Notes: a model not told the origin generated them from the sequence alone. DNA of 31,096 nucleotides from an uncultured Ruminococcus sp. (GCA_937910385.1 CALEPT010000012.1:1-31096); one strand, 5' to 3'; numbered from the stretch's first letter, positions 1 through 7,382 are shown. Numbers and translations: made by a program.

Positions 1-2
1 CC

Positions 3-554
3 TGTCCCGGGGCCGGGGCCGTGTCCGCCGGAGCCGGCATCCTGGATCCCGGGGGCGCATCCTCAACCGTCGTAAGTGTCAATGGCTATACGGCTATAGG
101 CAATAATTTTGTCATGGGCGTCGAGGTCCGCGATTTCCTCGACCGCCCCTACAACGTCACGGACAACATGGGGGGCGTCACCGGGACCTTCAAGCCCTAC
201 GACCTCCTTCTGTCGCTGTATGGGGCTCTCAGTATCACCGGCGGAGTCAGCGCCGGCCTCAAAGTGACGAATCTCACTTCCGACATTTCGCCCAAGGCCA
301 AGGGCAGTGCATTCTGCGCCGACCTGTGGGTGCAATACAAGGGCTCCGGCTGGTCCGCTTCCGTGGAGGGCCGCAACCTTGGCGGGAAAATCAATTATGG
401 GGGAGGGGAGTATGCACTTCCCGCCCTTGCGGCCGTGTGCGGCGACTGGTCTCCTCTCAAGGGCCTTACGGTGGCGGCCGAGGCCGACTACCTCTTCAGC
501 GGAGCGTTCATGGCCGGTCTGGGAGCGGAATACTGCTTTGCAGATATAGCATAA
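3..554 (+). CDS. PorV/PorQ-like outer-membrane beta-barrel protein, C-terminal part
   Basis: The frame is open to the left edge of the window, so the start is missing and only about 183 residues remain. The protein alternates short amphipathic strands with Gly/Asn-rich turns. It has the flow of the PorV/PorQ-type barrels of Bacteroidetes: a strand giving growth of a soluble-looking 'GLKVTNLTSDIS' segment, then 'ADLWVQYKGSGWSASV', 'EGRNLGGKINYGG', and a final strand 'AGLGAEYCF'. PorV and PorQ belong to the type IX secretion machinery in that phylum. The DNA is clearly more GC-rich than everything to its right, and the protein type does not belong in a Gram-positive genome. I therefore take it as a fragment from another organism joined to this contig. 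The barrel family is fairly well supported; the exact member is not. Confidence 0.55.
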   Translation, partial: CPGAGAVSAGAGILDPGGASSTVVSVNGYTAIGNNFVMGVEVRDFLDRPYNVTDNMGGVTGTFKPYDLLLSLYGALSITGGVSAGLKVTNLTSDISPKAKGSAFCADLWVQYKGSGWSASVEGRNLGGKINYGGGEYALPALAAVCGDWSPLKGLTVAAEADYLFSGAFMAGLGAEYCFADIA

Positions 555-647
555 GCCAATTCCGGGATCTCAGAACGTTAAGGAGCCACAGCTTTAAACA
601 GCCGCGGCCCCTTAAAACAGGTATTATAATGTTGTATAAAGGTATGA

Positions 648-1028
648 TCAGTTCTGAGGAGGAAGCAGGCAAACAAGCATCTGCACTACTTCTTCGCTTG
701 TGTTCGATACTGACTTGGAAACTCCGCCTGCGCAATGGAAGGAATCTCCTGCATGAAGAACGGTCTCTCCATCGTCAGTCTTAAGTGTCATCTCTCCATT
801 CAGGATATAATAAATGGATTCCAGCGGATTATTGCCATAATCTGTCCCGCCGCCCGGAACAAAATAGGTGATACCCATTATCATCTTTCCGCCTTCGATA
901 TCATTAGGGCCTGCGCCATCGATATCATGCAGACGTGTAGGAACACACTCATTATGTCCTCCTGCAACATAGGTGTACACTGTACTGCCTTCAGTTCCTT
1001 TTTTCCTTTGAATCCTGTACTTAGCCAT
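648..1028 (-). CDS. small cupin-domain protein with degenerate metal site
   Basis: This 126-residue protein starts at an ATG preceded by AAAGGAG at good spacing. The middle and C-terminal parts read as one cupin barrel: 'NPLESIYYILNGEMTL' matches the first cupin motif and 'GETVLHAGDSFHCAGG' the second. The usual two-His signature of motif 1 is absent (N-P replaces it, while the Glu is kept), and the motif-2 His position is a Lys. Metal binding is therefore doubtful, or uses other ligands. It lies just downstream of, and co-directional with, the CoA-transferase subunit B gene, so the two probably form an operon of fermentative CoA metabolism. The substrate cannot be told. It belongs to the short foreign-looking segment left of the 16S fragment. 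Confidence 0.7.
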   Translation of the reverse strand: MAKYRIQRKKGTEGSTVYTYVAGGHNECVPTRLHDIDGAGPNDIEGGKMIMGITYFVPGGGTDYGNNPLESIYYILNGEMTLKTDDGETVLHAGDSFHCAGGVSKSVSNTSEEVVQMLVCLLPPQN

Positions 1029-1123
1029 TTTAAAACTCCTTTACTTTATATGATATTTTTAAATCTATAAGCCATTATAAGAGCCTTATCTGCCTTTTCT
1101 TTTTAAAAGGCCGGCATCATCAC

Positions 1124-1750
1124 TTATTCCTCCATGATCTTCACATCATCGGGAATGATAAGCTTTGGCTCTACCTGTGCCTGGATATCCTCAGGGGTCT
1201 TTCCCTGGCGGATCTCTCTGAGCACCAGTCCTTCAGGCGTTACATCTATCACGCACTGTTCGGTAACTATATGATCCACACAGCGCACTGCTGTAAGCGG
1301 ATAGCTGCATTCTTTCACTATCTTCTTTGAGCCGTCCTTTGCGACCAGCTCCATGGCAGCGATGACTTTCTTTGCTCCGTTGCACAGATCCATGGCTCCG
1401 CCCATGCCAAACTTCCTGCCTGGAGAGGCCCAGTTCGCAAGATCACCTTTTTCGGAAACCTGCAGCGCTCCGAGCACAGTGGCCGACATCCGACCGCTCC
1501 TTATTATAGCAAAAGATTGGGCTGTGTCAAATGCTGAAGCACCCATAACCGGAACAAAATTTATTCCTCCGGCGTTCTGATATGTGTCGCAGACAGCCAA
1601 AGCTTTTGCTACAGGACCCACTCCGAGCATCCCGTTTTCAGTCTGGAAGGCCACGGTAGGGTCGGAAAAATCACTGCATGCGCTGGGTATGCCTATCCCT
1701 AAGTTCACAGTATCGCCTTCATTAAAATACTGTGCACATCTTCGAGCGAT
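1124..1750 (-). CDS. 3-oxoacid/acyl CoA-transferase subunit B, 5' end lost at chimeric junction
   Basis: The beta subunit of a two-subunit CoA transferase (ScoB/AtoA/CtfB type) moves CoA between short-chain acyl groups. The N-terminal 'DTVNLGIGIPS' and the following 'QTENGMLGVGP' are diagnostic, and the Glu of ENG is the catalytic residue that forms the CoA thioester in this family. Reading upstream past the first possible start (GTG at 1708), the frame keeps giving family-like residues, 'IARRCAQYFNEGD', as far as 1750. There the DNA turns into 16S rRNA sequence. The true start codon and a few residues are missing. The C-terminus is intact (about 209 codons in all, near the usual length), and the cupin gene follows after about 95 bp. 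The alpha subunit would be expected upstream but is not in the window. Confidence 0.85.
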   Translation of the reverse strand: MARRCAQYFNEGDTVNLGIGIPSACSDFSDPTVAFQTENGMLGVGPVAKALAVCDTYQNAGGINFVPVMGASAFDTAQSFAIIRSGRMSATVLGALQVSEKGDLANWASPGRKFGMGGAMDLCNGAKKVIAAMELVAKDGSKKIVKECSYPLTAVRCVDHIVTEQCVIDVTPEGLVLREIRQGKTPEDIQAQVEPKLIIPDDVKIMEE

Positions 1751-1963
1751 AAATCTTTGATAGCAAAATCATGCGGTTTCGCTATGTTATGCGGTATTAG
1801 TGGCTGTTTCCGGCCATTATTCCACTCTCGAAGGCAGGTTGCTCACGTGTTACTCACCCGTCCGCCACTAAGTTAAGCCCCGAAGGACTTAACTCCGTTC
1901 GACTTGCATGTGTTAAGCGTGCCGCCAGCGTTCGTCCTGAGCCAGGATCAAACTCTTTATTAA
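1737..1963 (-). rRNA. rrs: 16S ribosomal RNA, 5' fragment (about 227 nt)
   Basis: The minus strand carries the universal 5' 16S sequence AGAGTTTGATCCTGGCTCAG (starting at 1956), followed by the GACGAACGCTGGCGGC helix, the 'GTGGCGGACGGGTGAGTAAC' block and 'CTAATACCGCATAAC'. The mature 5' end is estimated about 7 nt upstream of AGAGTTTG. The gene stops near E. coli position 200-220, where the sequence passes into the CoA-transferase gene. The shared stretch ATCGCTCGAAGATG (1737-1750) can be read as either gene. The remainder of the operon is not in the window. The sequence type fits a clostridial (Ruminococcus-like) 16S. Confidence 0.95.
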
Positions 1964-2160
1964 AGTTGTATATCAAAGAGCAAAGGTACTCTTTGTTATC
2001 CTGTTCATTCCAAATGCTAACCTTGCATTTCTATTACTTGCGTGTTTTAGTCTCGCTTGACTTCCCTTTAATATCTCTATCAAAGGAATCTCAAGGGTCG
2101 TTACTTTTTCCTTATATTGTTCAATTTTCAAGATGCTGTTTCCTGCCCCTCGTGAGACAG
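1964..2160 (-). promoter_or_regulatory. 16S rRNA leader with boxA-like antitermination element
   Basis: This transcribed leader lies between the rRNA promoters and the 16S 5' end. Close to the 16S start the minus strand reads TGCTCTTTGATATACAACTT (about 1966-1985), like the boxA antitermination signals of Firmicute rRNA leaders. A second CTTGAAAATTGAACAA stretch further upstream resembles the conserved spacer sequence of such operons. No protein-coding potential is seen here; short open frames on the plus strand are spurious. Confidence 0.55.
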
Positions 2161-2167
2161 CTTTAAT

Positions 2168-2196
2168 ATTATATCACATCAAAATCTTTTTGTCAA
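2168..2196 (-). promoter_or_regulatory. rRNA operon promoter, proximal (sigma-A consensus)
   Basis: The minus strand has TTGACA (2191-2196), a 17-bp spacer and TATAAT (2168-2173). Both boxes match consensus exactly. It points into the 16S leader. Confidence 0.85.
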
Positions 2197-2272
2197 GTAC
2201 TTTTTTCAACTTTTTTCAAAAAAATTTCTCCGCTCCCCGCCTCGCTCACTCCGTGCGCTCGACAGTAATATT

Positions 2273-2301
2273 ATCTTACCACTTTTCTCCCTCTATGTCA
2301 A
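2273..2301 (-). promoter_or_regulatory. rRNA operon promoter, distal
   Basis: The minus strand has TTGACA (2296-2301), a 17-bp spacer and TAAGAT (2273-2278), about 105 bp upstream of the proximal promoter. Tandem promoters of this kind are typical of rRNA operons. Confidence 0.8.
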
Positions 2302-2469
2302 GTAGAAGAATTTTATAACAATCCGGAGTTTTTTAGGCATTTCCCACAAGAGGGTTCCCACTGCCCTCTTTAATCATAATGTATAAAGCCACCCGTTATA
2401 CAATTTGTTATATCGCCCGACGATATTACATATCGCTTTTGGAGATTCTATAAAAATATCCTATGCATC

Positions 2470-2498
2470 TTGACAAACGTGCATTTTTTTGATATAAT
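2470..2498 (+). promoter_or_regulatory. promoter of the PL11 lyase gene
   Basis: TTGACA (2470-2475), a 17-bp spacer and TATAAT (2493-2498) give a perfect consensus about 80 bp before the start codon. A small inverted repeat ATATCG-CCCGA-CGATAT (2410-2426) lies 44 bp upstream of the -35 box and could be an operator. That last point is only inference. Confidence 0.85.
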
Positions 2499-2578
2499 GT
2501 TATTTACTACAAAATGTTAAACAATTAGACATTCGGACACAATTTTGGTTCACTATTTTTATTAAGGAGGATACAAGA

Positions 2579-5500
2579 ATGAAGCAAAAATCCAAAGCTC
2601 TCAGAGCTGCTGCCTGCGCCCTCTGCGCCTCTATGACGCTCGCGGGTATTCCCTCAGCCTCTTTTGGCACTGCAGCTGCTGACAGCGATTACTACCTCAG
2701 AGGAGATGTCTATAACAACGACGGTATCACCTCTCTCGACGCTCAAAAGCTTCAGCTTAACCTTTTGCAGCTCGAACAGTTCGATGAGATCCAGGAGTTC
2801 GCCGCAGATGCCAATGCAGACGGCAACAAGGATATGAGCGACGCCGTTTCCATTCTGCAATGGCTCGTTAATCAGAAGAAAGAAAGTCATGTAGGAGAAT
2901 ATGCCAACATCAGCACAAACAATGGACAGACCGCTTCTGCCTCTCAGTCGGCGTCAGGGCTCTCATTTCCCGTAACAGCAGAGGAAGACGGTCACTATAA
3001 GCTGCGCATATCGTATACAAGCAGCGAAACTCTCACTTTAAAGGTTATCGCTGACGGTCAAAGCGTTTATACGCCCCTCACTTTCACCGCCACAGGTGAA
3101 CTCAGCGAAGCTATCGCTATAATAGAGCTACCGGCAGGCAGCACCACCATTACTCTCGTATCTGATTCAGGTTATCCATCTGTTGAGCAGATCGACATCT
3201 TCCGCACGGTAAATCCCCTTGACGAAACCTATCCGCTCGATGTCACTCCGACAACAACACCCACCACAACTTCCACCACCTCAAGCACGACAACAACTAC
3301 AACGACGACAACCACAACAACTACTACGACGACTACAACCACTACAACTCCTGTTGCTGAGCGTTATTACGCTATCGAAGCTGATTATTACGACGGTTGG
3401 GAGGAATCTACTAACACCGGCTTTGCGGGCAAGGCTTATGTCAACTATAATAATGCTATAGGCAGTTATGTTGACTGGACCGTTACTGTGCCCGAGGACG
3501 GAAACTACGCCGTTACTTTCCGCTACGCAAACGGTACGGCTACAGATCGCTCATGCAAAATTATTGTAAACGGCGAACATGAGCAATGCCTCTATCTGAC
3601 CTTCGACCAGACCGGCGCCTGGACCGACTGGAACGAAACAACTGTCGTACTCTCGCTCAAGGCGGGCGAAAACACCATAAATGCAAAGGCTATCACAGTA
3701 AACGGCGGTCCGAATATGGACTATATCGAGCTCGCAAAGACCGATTCCGCCGCAACAACTCTTGTTAAGGCTACAGATGGAATGGGCGTTGAGAACCTAA
3801 ACAGAGGAGTTTCTGCAGCTTACACAGGCAGCGGCGTTCTCGTAAGCTGGAGACATCTTGCTACCGATAACGATAACACAACCTTCAACCTCTGGAGAAT
3901 AACCGCGAGCGATGAGCGTACAATGCTCGGCACGTTCACAATGGATGACGCTTCGTGTTACCTCGACAGCGCAGGAACAGCAACCGACTTCTACACGATA
4001 GACACATACGTGGGCGACGAATGCACTGAGTTTGCTAACGTATCAATAAATCTCACAAACAAGAACTCGGGGCAGAGCGGAGCTTACTTCGATATAGCAA
4101 CACAGACTCCGCCGAGCGGTACGACCCCCTCCGGCGAAGAATATACCTATACTGAGAACGACTGCTCTGTAGGTGACGTTGACGGTGACGGACAGTATGA
4201 GATATTCGTAAAGTGGGATCCATCCAACTCAAAGGATAATTCCGCCGCTAAGGAAGGCAACTACACAGGCGAGGTCTACATCGACTGCTATAAGCTTGAC
4301 GGCACACTCCTGTGGAGAATCAACCTCGGCAAGAATATCCGTGCGGGCGCTCATTATACTCAGTTTACGGTTGCCGACTTCGATAACGACGGCAAGGCTG
4401 AGATGATATGCAAGACCGCTGACGGTACTATCGACGGTCAGGGCAACGTTATTGGCAGCTCTACTGCCGATTACCGCAATTCATCAGGTACAGTCCTTTC
4501 AGGTCCCGAGTATATCACACTCTTTGACGGACAGACAGGTAAAGCTCTTGATACACAGAATTACGATCCCGGCAGAGGCGAACAGAACGCTTCCACATGG
4601 GGCGACGCTTACGGCAACCGAAGCGAGAGATATACCGCTTGCGTAGCTTATCTCGACGGCTCTACTCCAAGCGCGATATTCGGCAGAGGCTACTACACAA
4701 GACTTGCAGTTGCTGCATGGGACGTTCAGAATAAAAAGCTCGTTGAGCGCTGGCTCTTTGATACTGGATTTAACTCCTCAGCAGCAGGCTACGGCGACGG
4801 TAACCACCATGAGCTCGCGGCTGACGTTGATGGTGACGGCAAGCAGGAGGTAGTTTGCGGCTCCGCTGTTATAGACGACAACGGCTCGCTCCTCTATACA
4901 ACAGATCTCGGTCACGGCGACGCTATCCACATCGGTGATTTTGATCCCTCTAACCCCGGACTTGAAATATTCCAGTGCCATGAGGAATCAGGCGCTGGAT
5001 ACGGCGTATCCTTCCGTGATGCCAAAACAGGAACTATACTCTTCCGCGAAACAGCAAGCGGCGACACAGGACGCTGCCTCGCAGATAACCTCATCGGTGG
5101 CAACTCCGGCGCAGAAATGGTCGGCTCTCACAGCGGAAATGTTTACTTAACATCAGGAAACCATGACGTAGTCTGCCAGTGGTCCGATATAACAAAGTGG
5201 GGACAGAATTCCGTTGTTTACTGGTCAGATACTCTCGAAAGGGCAGTACTCGACAGAACGATGGCAGACCAGTACGGCAAGGGCAGAATATTCACAGGCG
5301 ACGGCGTTACCTACAACAACGGTTCAAAGTCGAATGCTTGTATAACCTGTGACCTCTTCGGCGACTGGCGCGAGGAAATGGTATTCCGCAAGAGCGACGG
5401 CGGTCTGAGAGTATTTGCGACGACCTTCTCGACGACCTACAGTATGCCTACTCTCATGCACAATCCTCAGTACAGAGTTCAGGTTGCGGCTCAGAATAAC

Positions 5501-5587
5501 GGATATAACCAGCCTCCTCACACTGATTTCTTCCTCGATTCTGCATACGATATCCCCGAAACTCACGAAGTTCACCTCGTTAAATAA
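2579..5587 (+). CDS. secreted PL11 rhamnogalacturonan lyase with N-terminal dockerin and two CBM-like modules
   Basis: This 1002-residue exo-enzyme starts at an ATG 8 nt after AAGGAGG. In order it has a signal peptide (about 1-33); a type-I dockerin (about 38-102) with two Ca-binding halves, 'RGDVYNNDGITSLDAQKL' and 'DANADGNKDMSDAVSILQWL'; a beta-sandwich module (about 103-212); a Thr linker (223-258); a CBM35-like module (about 262-390); and the catalytic domain (about 395-1002). The last begins 'GVENLNRGVSAAYTGSGVLVSWR' in type, as in family PL11 (YesW/YesX), and carries repeated Asp-rich calcium loops such as 'VGDVDGDGQYEIFVKWD' and 'ADVDGDGKQEVV' of the propeller. PL11 enzymes cleave the rhamnose-galacturonate backbone of pectin by beta-elimination. 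A dockerin at the N-terminus rather than the C-terminus is less common. The gene is monocistronic, with its own promoter and terminator. Confidence 0.9.
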   Translation: MKQKSKALRAAACALCASMTLAGIPSASFGTAAADSDYYLRGDVYNNDGITSLDAQKLQLNLLQLEQFDEIQEFAADANADGNKDMSDAVSILQWLVNQKKESHVGEYANISTNNGQTASASQSASGLSFPVTAEEDGHYKLRISYTSSETLTLKVIADGQSVYTPLTFTATGELSEAIAIIELPAGSTTITLVSDSGYPSVEQIDIFRTVNPLDETYPLDVTPTTTPTTTSTTSSTTTTTTTTTTTTTTTTTTTTTPVAERYYAIEADYYDGWEESTNTGFAGKAYVNYNNAIGSYVDWTVTVPEDGNYAVTFRYANGTATDRSCKIIVNGEHEQCLYLTFDQTGAWTDWNETTVVLSLKAGENTINAKAITVNGGPNMDYIELAKTDSAATTLVKATDGMGVENLNRGVSAAYTGSGVLVSWRHLATDNDNTTFNLWRITASDERTMLGTFTMDDASCYLDSAGTATDFYTIDTYVGDECTEFANVSINLTNKNSGQSGAYFDIATQTPPSGTTPSGEEYTYTENDCSVGDVDGDGQYEIFVKWDPSNSKDNSAAKEGNYTGEVYIDCYKLDGTLLWRINLGKNIRAGAHYTQFTVADFDNDGKAEMICKTADGTIDGQGNVIGSSTADYRNSSGTVLSGPEYITLFDGQTGKALDTQNYDPGRGEQNASTWGDAYGNRSERYTACVAYLDGSTPSAIFGRGYYTRLAVAAWDVQNKKLVERWLFDTGFNSSAAGYGDGNHHELAADVDGDGKQEVVCGSAVIDDNGSLLYTTDLGHGDAIHIGDFDPSNPGLEIFQCHEESGAGYGVSFRDAKTGTILFRETASGDTGRCLADNLIGGNSGAEMVGSHSGNVYLTSGNHDVVCQWSDITKWGQNSVVYWSDTLERAVLDRTMADQYGKGRIFTGDGVTYNNGSKSNACITCDLFGDWREEMVFRKSDGGLRVFATTFSTTYSMPTLMHNPQYRVQVAAQNNGYNQPPHTDFFLDSAYDIPETHEVHLVK
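3245..3352 (+). repeat. ACN-repeat encoding a poly-Thr linker
   Basis: Residues 223-258 of the lyase are almost entirely Thr with a few Pro and Ser, encoded by mixed ACA/ACC/ACG/ACT codons. This is an inter-domain linker of the kind common in Ruminococcus secreted enzymes and probably O-glycosylated. Because synonymous codons alternate, perfect slippage tracts are short. Confidence 0.9.
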
Positions 5588-5601
5588 TAATGTATAAACA
5601 A

Positions 5602-5639
5602 CAAGGGCAGCTGACAATTCCAGCTGCCCTTGATTTTTA
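5602..5639 (+). terminator. terminator of the PL11 gene
   Basis: A 12-bp stem CAAGGGCAGCTG / CAGCTGCCCTTG around a 7-nt loop is followed by ATTTTTAT, 14 nt after the stop codon. Confidence 0.9.
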
Positions 5640-5697
5640 TCCAAACCATTTTATTGTTACGATAATGACTTATCGCTTTAGCTTCATACGATATAAT

Positions 5698-5728
5698 AAA
5701 AACCTCCCTGCGTGAACAGGGAGGTTTT
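5698..5728 (-). terminator. terminator of the rplM-rpsI operon
   Basis: An 11-bp stem (AAACCTCCCTG / CAGGGAGGTTT) with a 6-nt loop is followed on the minus strand by a T-run into TTTATTATA. It is symmetrical and may work in both directions. Confidence 0.8.
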
Positions 5729-5731
5729 GAA

Positions 5732-5764
5732 TTGACCAATAGTTGACCAAAGAGTTTTTGACCA
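5732..5764. repeat. three direct TTGACCA repeats downstream of rpsI
   Basis: TTGACCA occurs at 5732-5738, 5743-5749 and 5758-5764 (TGGTCAA on the rpsI strand), spaced 11 and 15 bp. The repeats lie between the rpsI stop codon and its terminator. They are not part of a gene and could be recombinase or regulator binding sites. Confidence 0.5.
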
Positions 5765-5804
5765 CTCGCAAAGTGCGTAAATACGCAGATTTTGAGGTGT
5801 GTGA

Positions 5805-6206
5805 TTATCTCTTTGAGAACTGAGGAGCACGACGTGCAGCCTTGAGACCGTACTTCTTTCTTTCCTTCATTCTCGGGTCACGAGTGAGGAAACCAGCCTT
5901 CTTGAGGGTAGGACGGAGCTCGGGGTCAAATTCGAGGAGTGCACGGGAGATACCGTGTCTGATAGCACCTGCCTGACCGGTAACGCCGCCGCCTGCAACT
6001 GTGCAGATAACGTCGAACTTCTCAACATTGTCTGTGAGAGCGAGGGGCTGACGAACGATGAGCTTGAGGGTCTCGAGACCGAAATAGTCATCAATACCTC
6101 TGCCGTTTATAGTAACGTTTCCGGAACCGGGATAGATCCTTACTCTTGCAACGGAGTGCTTTCTTCTGCCTGTTCCATAGTAATATTTAACCTTTGATTC
6201 GTACAT
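5805..6206 (-). CDS. rpsI: 30S ribosomal protein S9
   Basis: This 133-residue protein has the usual length and the hallmarks of S9: N-terminal 'YGTGRRKHSVARVRIYPGSG', the central 'GGGVTGQAGAIRHGISRAL', and the basic C-terminus ending 'RRAPQFSKR', whose tail reaches the P-site tRNA in the ribosome. The start is an ATG preceded by AGGAGG. It lies 17 bp downstream of rplM in the standard rplM-rpsI pair, so the two are cotranscribed from the promoter at 6788-6816 and probably controlled together by the L13 leader. Confidence 0.98.
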   Translation of the reverse strand: MYESKVKYYYGTGRRKHSVARVRIYPGSGNVTINGRGIDDYFGLETLKLIVRQPLALTDNVEKFDVICTVAGGGVTGQAGAIRHGISRALLEFDPELRPTLKKAGFLTRDPRMKERKKYGLKAARRAPQFSKR

Positions 6207-6223
6207 TATAAAGCACCTCCTGA

Positions 6224-6652
6224 TTAAAGCTCGTAAGCGACGGGCTTCTGAGCCTCGTGCTTATGTGCATTGTCCTTGTAGGTTCTGAGTCTCTTTATCT
6301 GAGCTCTGCCGAGAGAATTGTTGGGAAGCATACCATTTACGGCAATGGTCATAGCTTTGTCAGCCTGATCAGCCATAAGGTCCTTATAGGATACGGACTT
6401 GATACCGCCGATCCAGCCTGTGTGCCAGTAATACTTCTTCTGCTCGAGCTTTCTTCCTGTGAGAACAGCCTTTGAGCAATTGATGATGATAACATGGTCG
6501 CCGCAGTCTACGTTAGGAGTGTAGGTAGGCTTGTGCTTGCCTCTGAGGATATGAGCAGCCTTAGCCGCAACACGTCCGAGGGGCTTGCCCTCTGCGTCGA
6601 GGATATACCATGTACGGCTTACTTCAGCCGGTTTTGCCAGTGTAGTTGACAT
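6224..6652 (-). CDS. rplM: 50S ribosomal protein L13
   Basis: This 142-residue protein has the standard L13 length. Diagnostic stretches are 'RTWYILDAEGKPLGRVA', 'LRGKHKPTYTPNVDCGDHV' and 'GMLPNNSLGRAQIKRLRTY'. L13 is an early 23S-binding assembly protein of the large subunit. The start codon follows AAGGAGG. It is the first gene of the rplM-rpsI operon; the roughly 130-nt 5' leader contains a hairpin (6705-6746) that may be the L13-binding autoregulatory element. Confidence 0.98.
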   Translation of the reverse strand: MSTTLAKPAEVSRTWYILDAEGKPLGRVAAKAAHILRGKHKPTYTPNVDCGDHVIIINCSKAVLTGRKLEQKKYYWHTGWIGGIKSVSYKDLMADQADKAMTIAVNGMLPNNSLGRAQIKRLRTYKDNAHKHEAQKPVAYEL

Positions 6653-6704
6653 AATGATTTCCTCCTTGATTAGATATTAGAAATTAGAAGTAAGAGGTTA
6701 GAAA

Positions 6705-6746
6705 CAAGCGGCAAAAGCCTGAATATTGGCAAGTCTCTGCCGCTTG
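6705..6746 (-). promoter_or_regulatory. candidate L13 autoregulatory leader hairpin
   Basis: In the rplM 5' leader the minus strand forms a perfect 9-bp stem CAAGCGGCA / TGCCGCTTG (6738-6746 with 6705-6713). It encloses an inner loop that can make a further short GCC/GGC pairing. A conserved L13 leader is known upstream of rplM in Firmicutes, where L13 is thought to repress its own operon. Position and shape fit, but I could not compare it with the covariance model. Confidence 0.5.
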
Positions 6747-6787
6747 CTCCTAAATATCCTTACCTTCTTTTTTACAGTACAAGGAAT

Positions 6788-6816
6788 ATTATACAACACA
6801 AACCGGGACTTGTCAA
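6788..6816 (-). promoter_or_regulatory. promoter of rplM-rpsI
   Basis: The minus strand has TTGACA (6811-6816), a 17-bp spacer and TATAAT (6788-6793), a perfect consensus about 135 bp before rplM. Confidence 0.85.
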
Positions 6817-6972
6817 GAGCAAAATTGGGATTTTTTTAATTTATACCCTTAAATCTCTTTGTTTCTCTCGCAAATTCTCTTTATCTCTCACTTTCTCACG
6901 TTTCATTTCGATTTTTGGGCGTAGAAAAAATCCGCGTTAAAGCAGCTTTTTATGTACAAATTGATAGCCTTA

Positions 6973-7338
6973 TCAAGGCTTGGGAAGTATTTCTCTGAGC
7001 TCATATGAACAGCATTTCCCACAAGCCCAGTATACGCCCTCATAATCAGCAAGCCGGTCGGAGCCAATGTCGATTTCAGCATAATTTTTATCTAATATCT
7101 GTTGTGCGGCGGTGCAGCTGTTTTCTGAATGTACGCAATTTGTAGATGTATTAAGTATAAAATGATATGGGGCGGATTGAACTGCGGGAACCGTTGCAGG
7201 CGGCAGTGCATTAGTTACAGATACGCTCTCGGAATACTTTTGCACAATTATATCCTGATTTTCATTGCTGTCCGGCAGAGAGCACCAAAGAGCAAAAAAG
7301 CCTAAAGCACATAAAATTATCGCCGTACTCTTTTTCAT
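6973..7338 (-). CDS. small exported Cys-rich protein, Ada-type zinc-fold-like
   Basis: This 121-residue protein has an N-terminal hydrophobic segment (about residues 4-20) after MKKS, which would export or anchor it. The start follows a GGTGAGG site. The C-terminal half reads 'YHFILNTSTNCVHSENSC' and ends 'GVYWACGKCC'. A His-x4-Cys near one end and a CxxC near the other resemble the small Ada-like metal-binding domain often found at the end of secreted nucleases and surface proteins in Firmicutes (pattern Y-x-NxxxxxxHxxxC ... CxxC). The function is unknown. It has its own promoter and is transcribed divergently from a ribbon-helix-helix regulator, which may control it. Confidence 0.7.
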   Translation of the reverse strand: MKKSTAIILCALGFFALWCSLPDSNENQDIIVQKYSESVSVTNALPPATVPAVQSAPYHFILNTSTNCVHSENSCTAAQQILDKNYAEIDIGSDRLADYEGVYWACGKCCSYELREILPKP

Positions 7339-7382
7339 GCAATCCTCACCTTTACACGTGATTTCTCGGCTTCATTTTCTTT

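Noticed and set aside
3245..3352. CRISPR or tandem-repeat array
   Set aside because: It is an in-frame Thr-codon tract with mixed codons inside a coding gene; no spacers or conserved repeat unit.
5324..5644. 106-codon minus-strand open frame opposite the end of the PL11 gene
   Set aside because: Antisense to conserved PL11 sequence and running through the terminator; no ribosome site.
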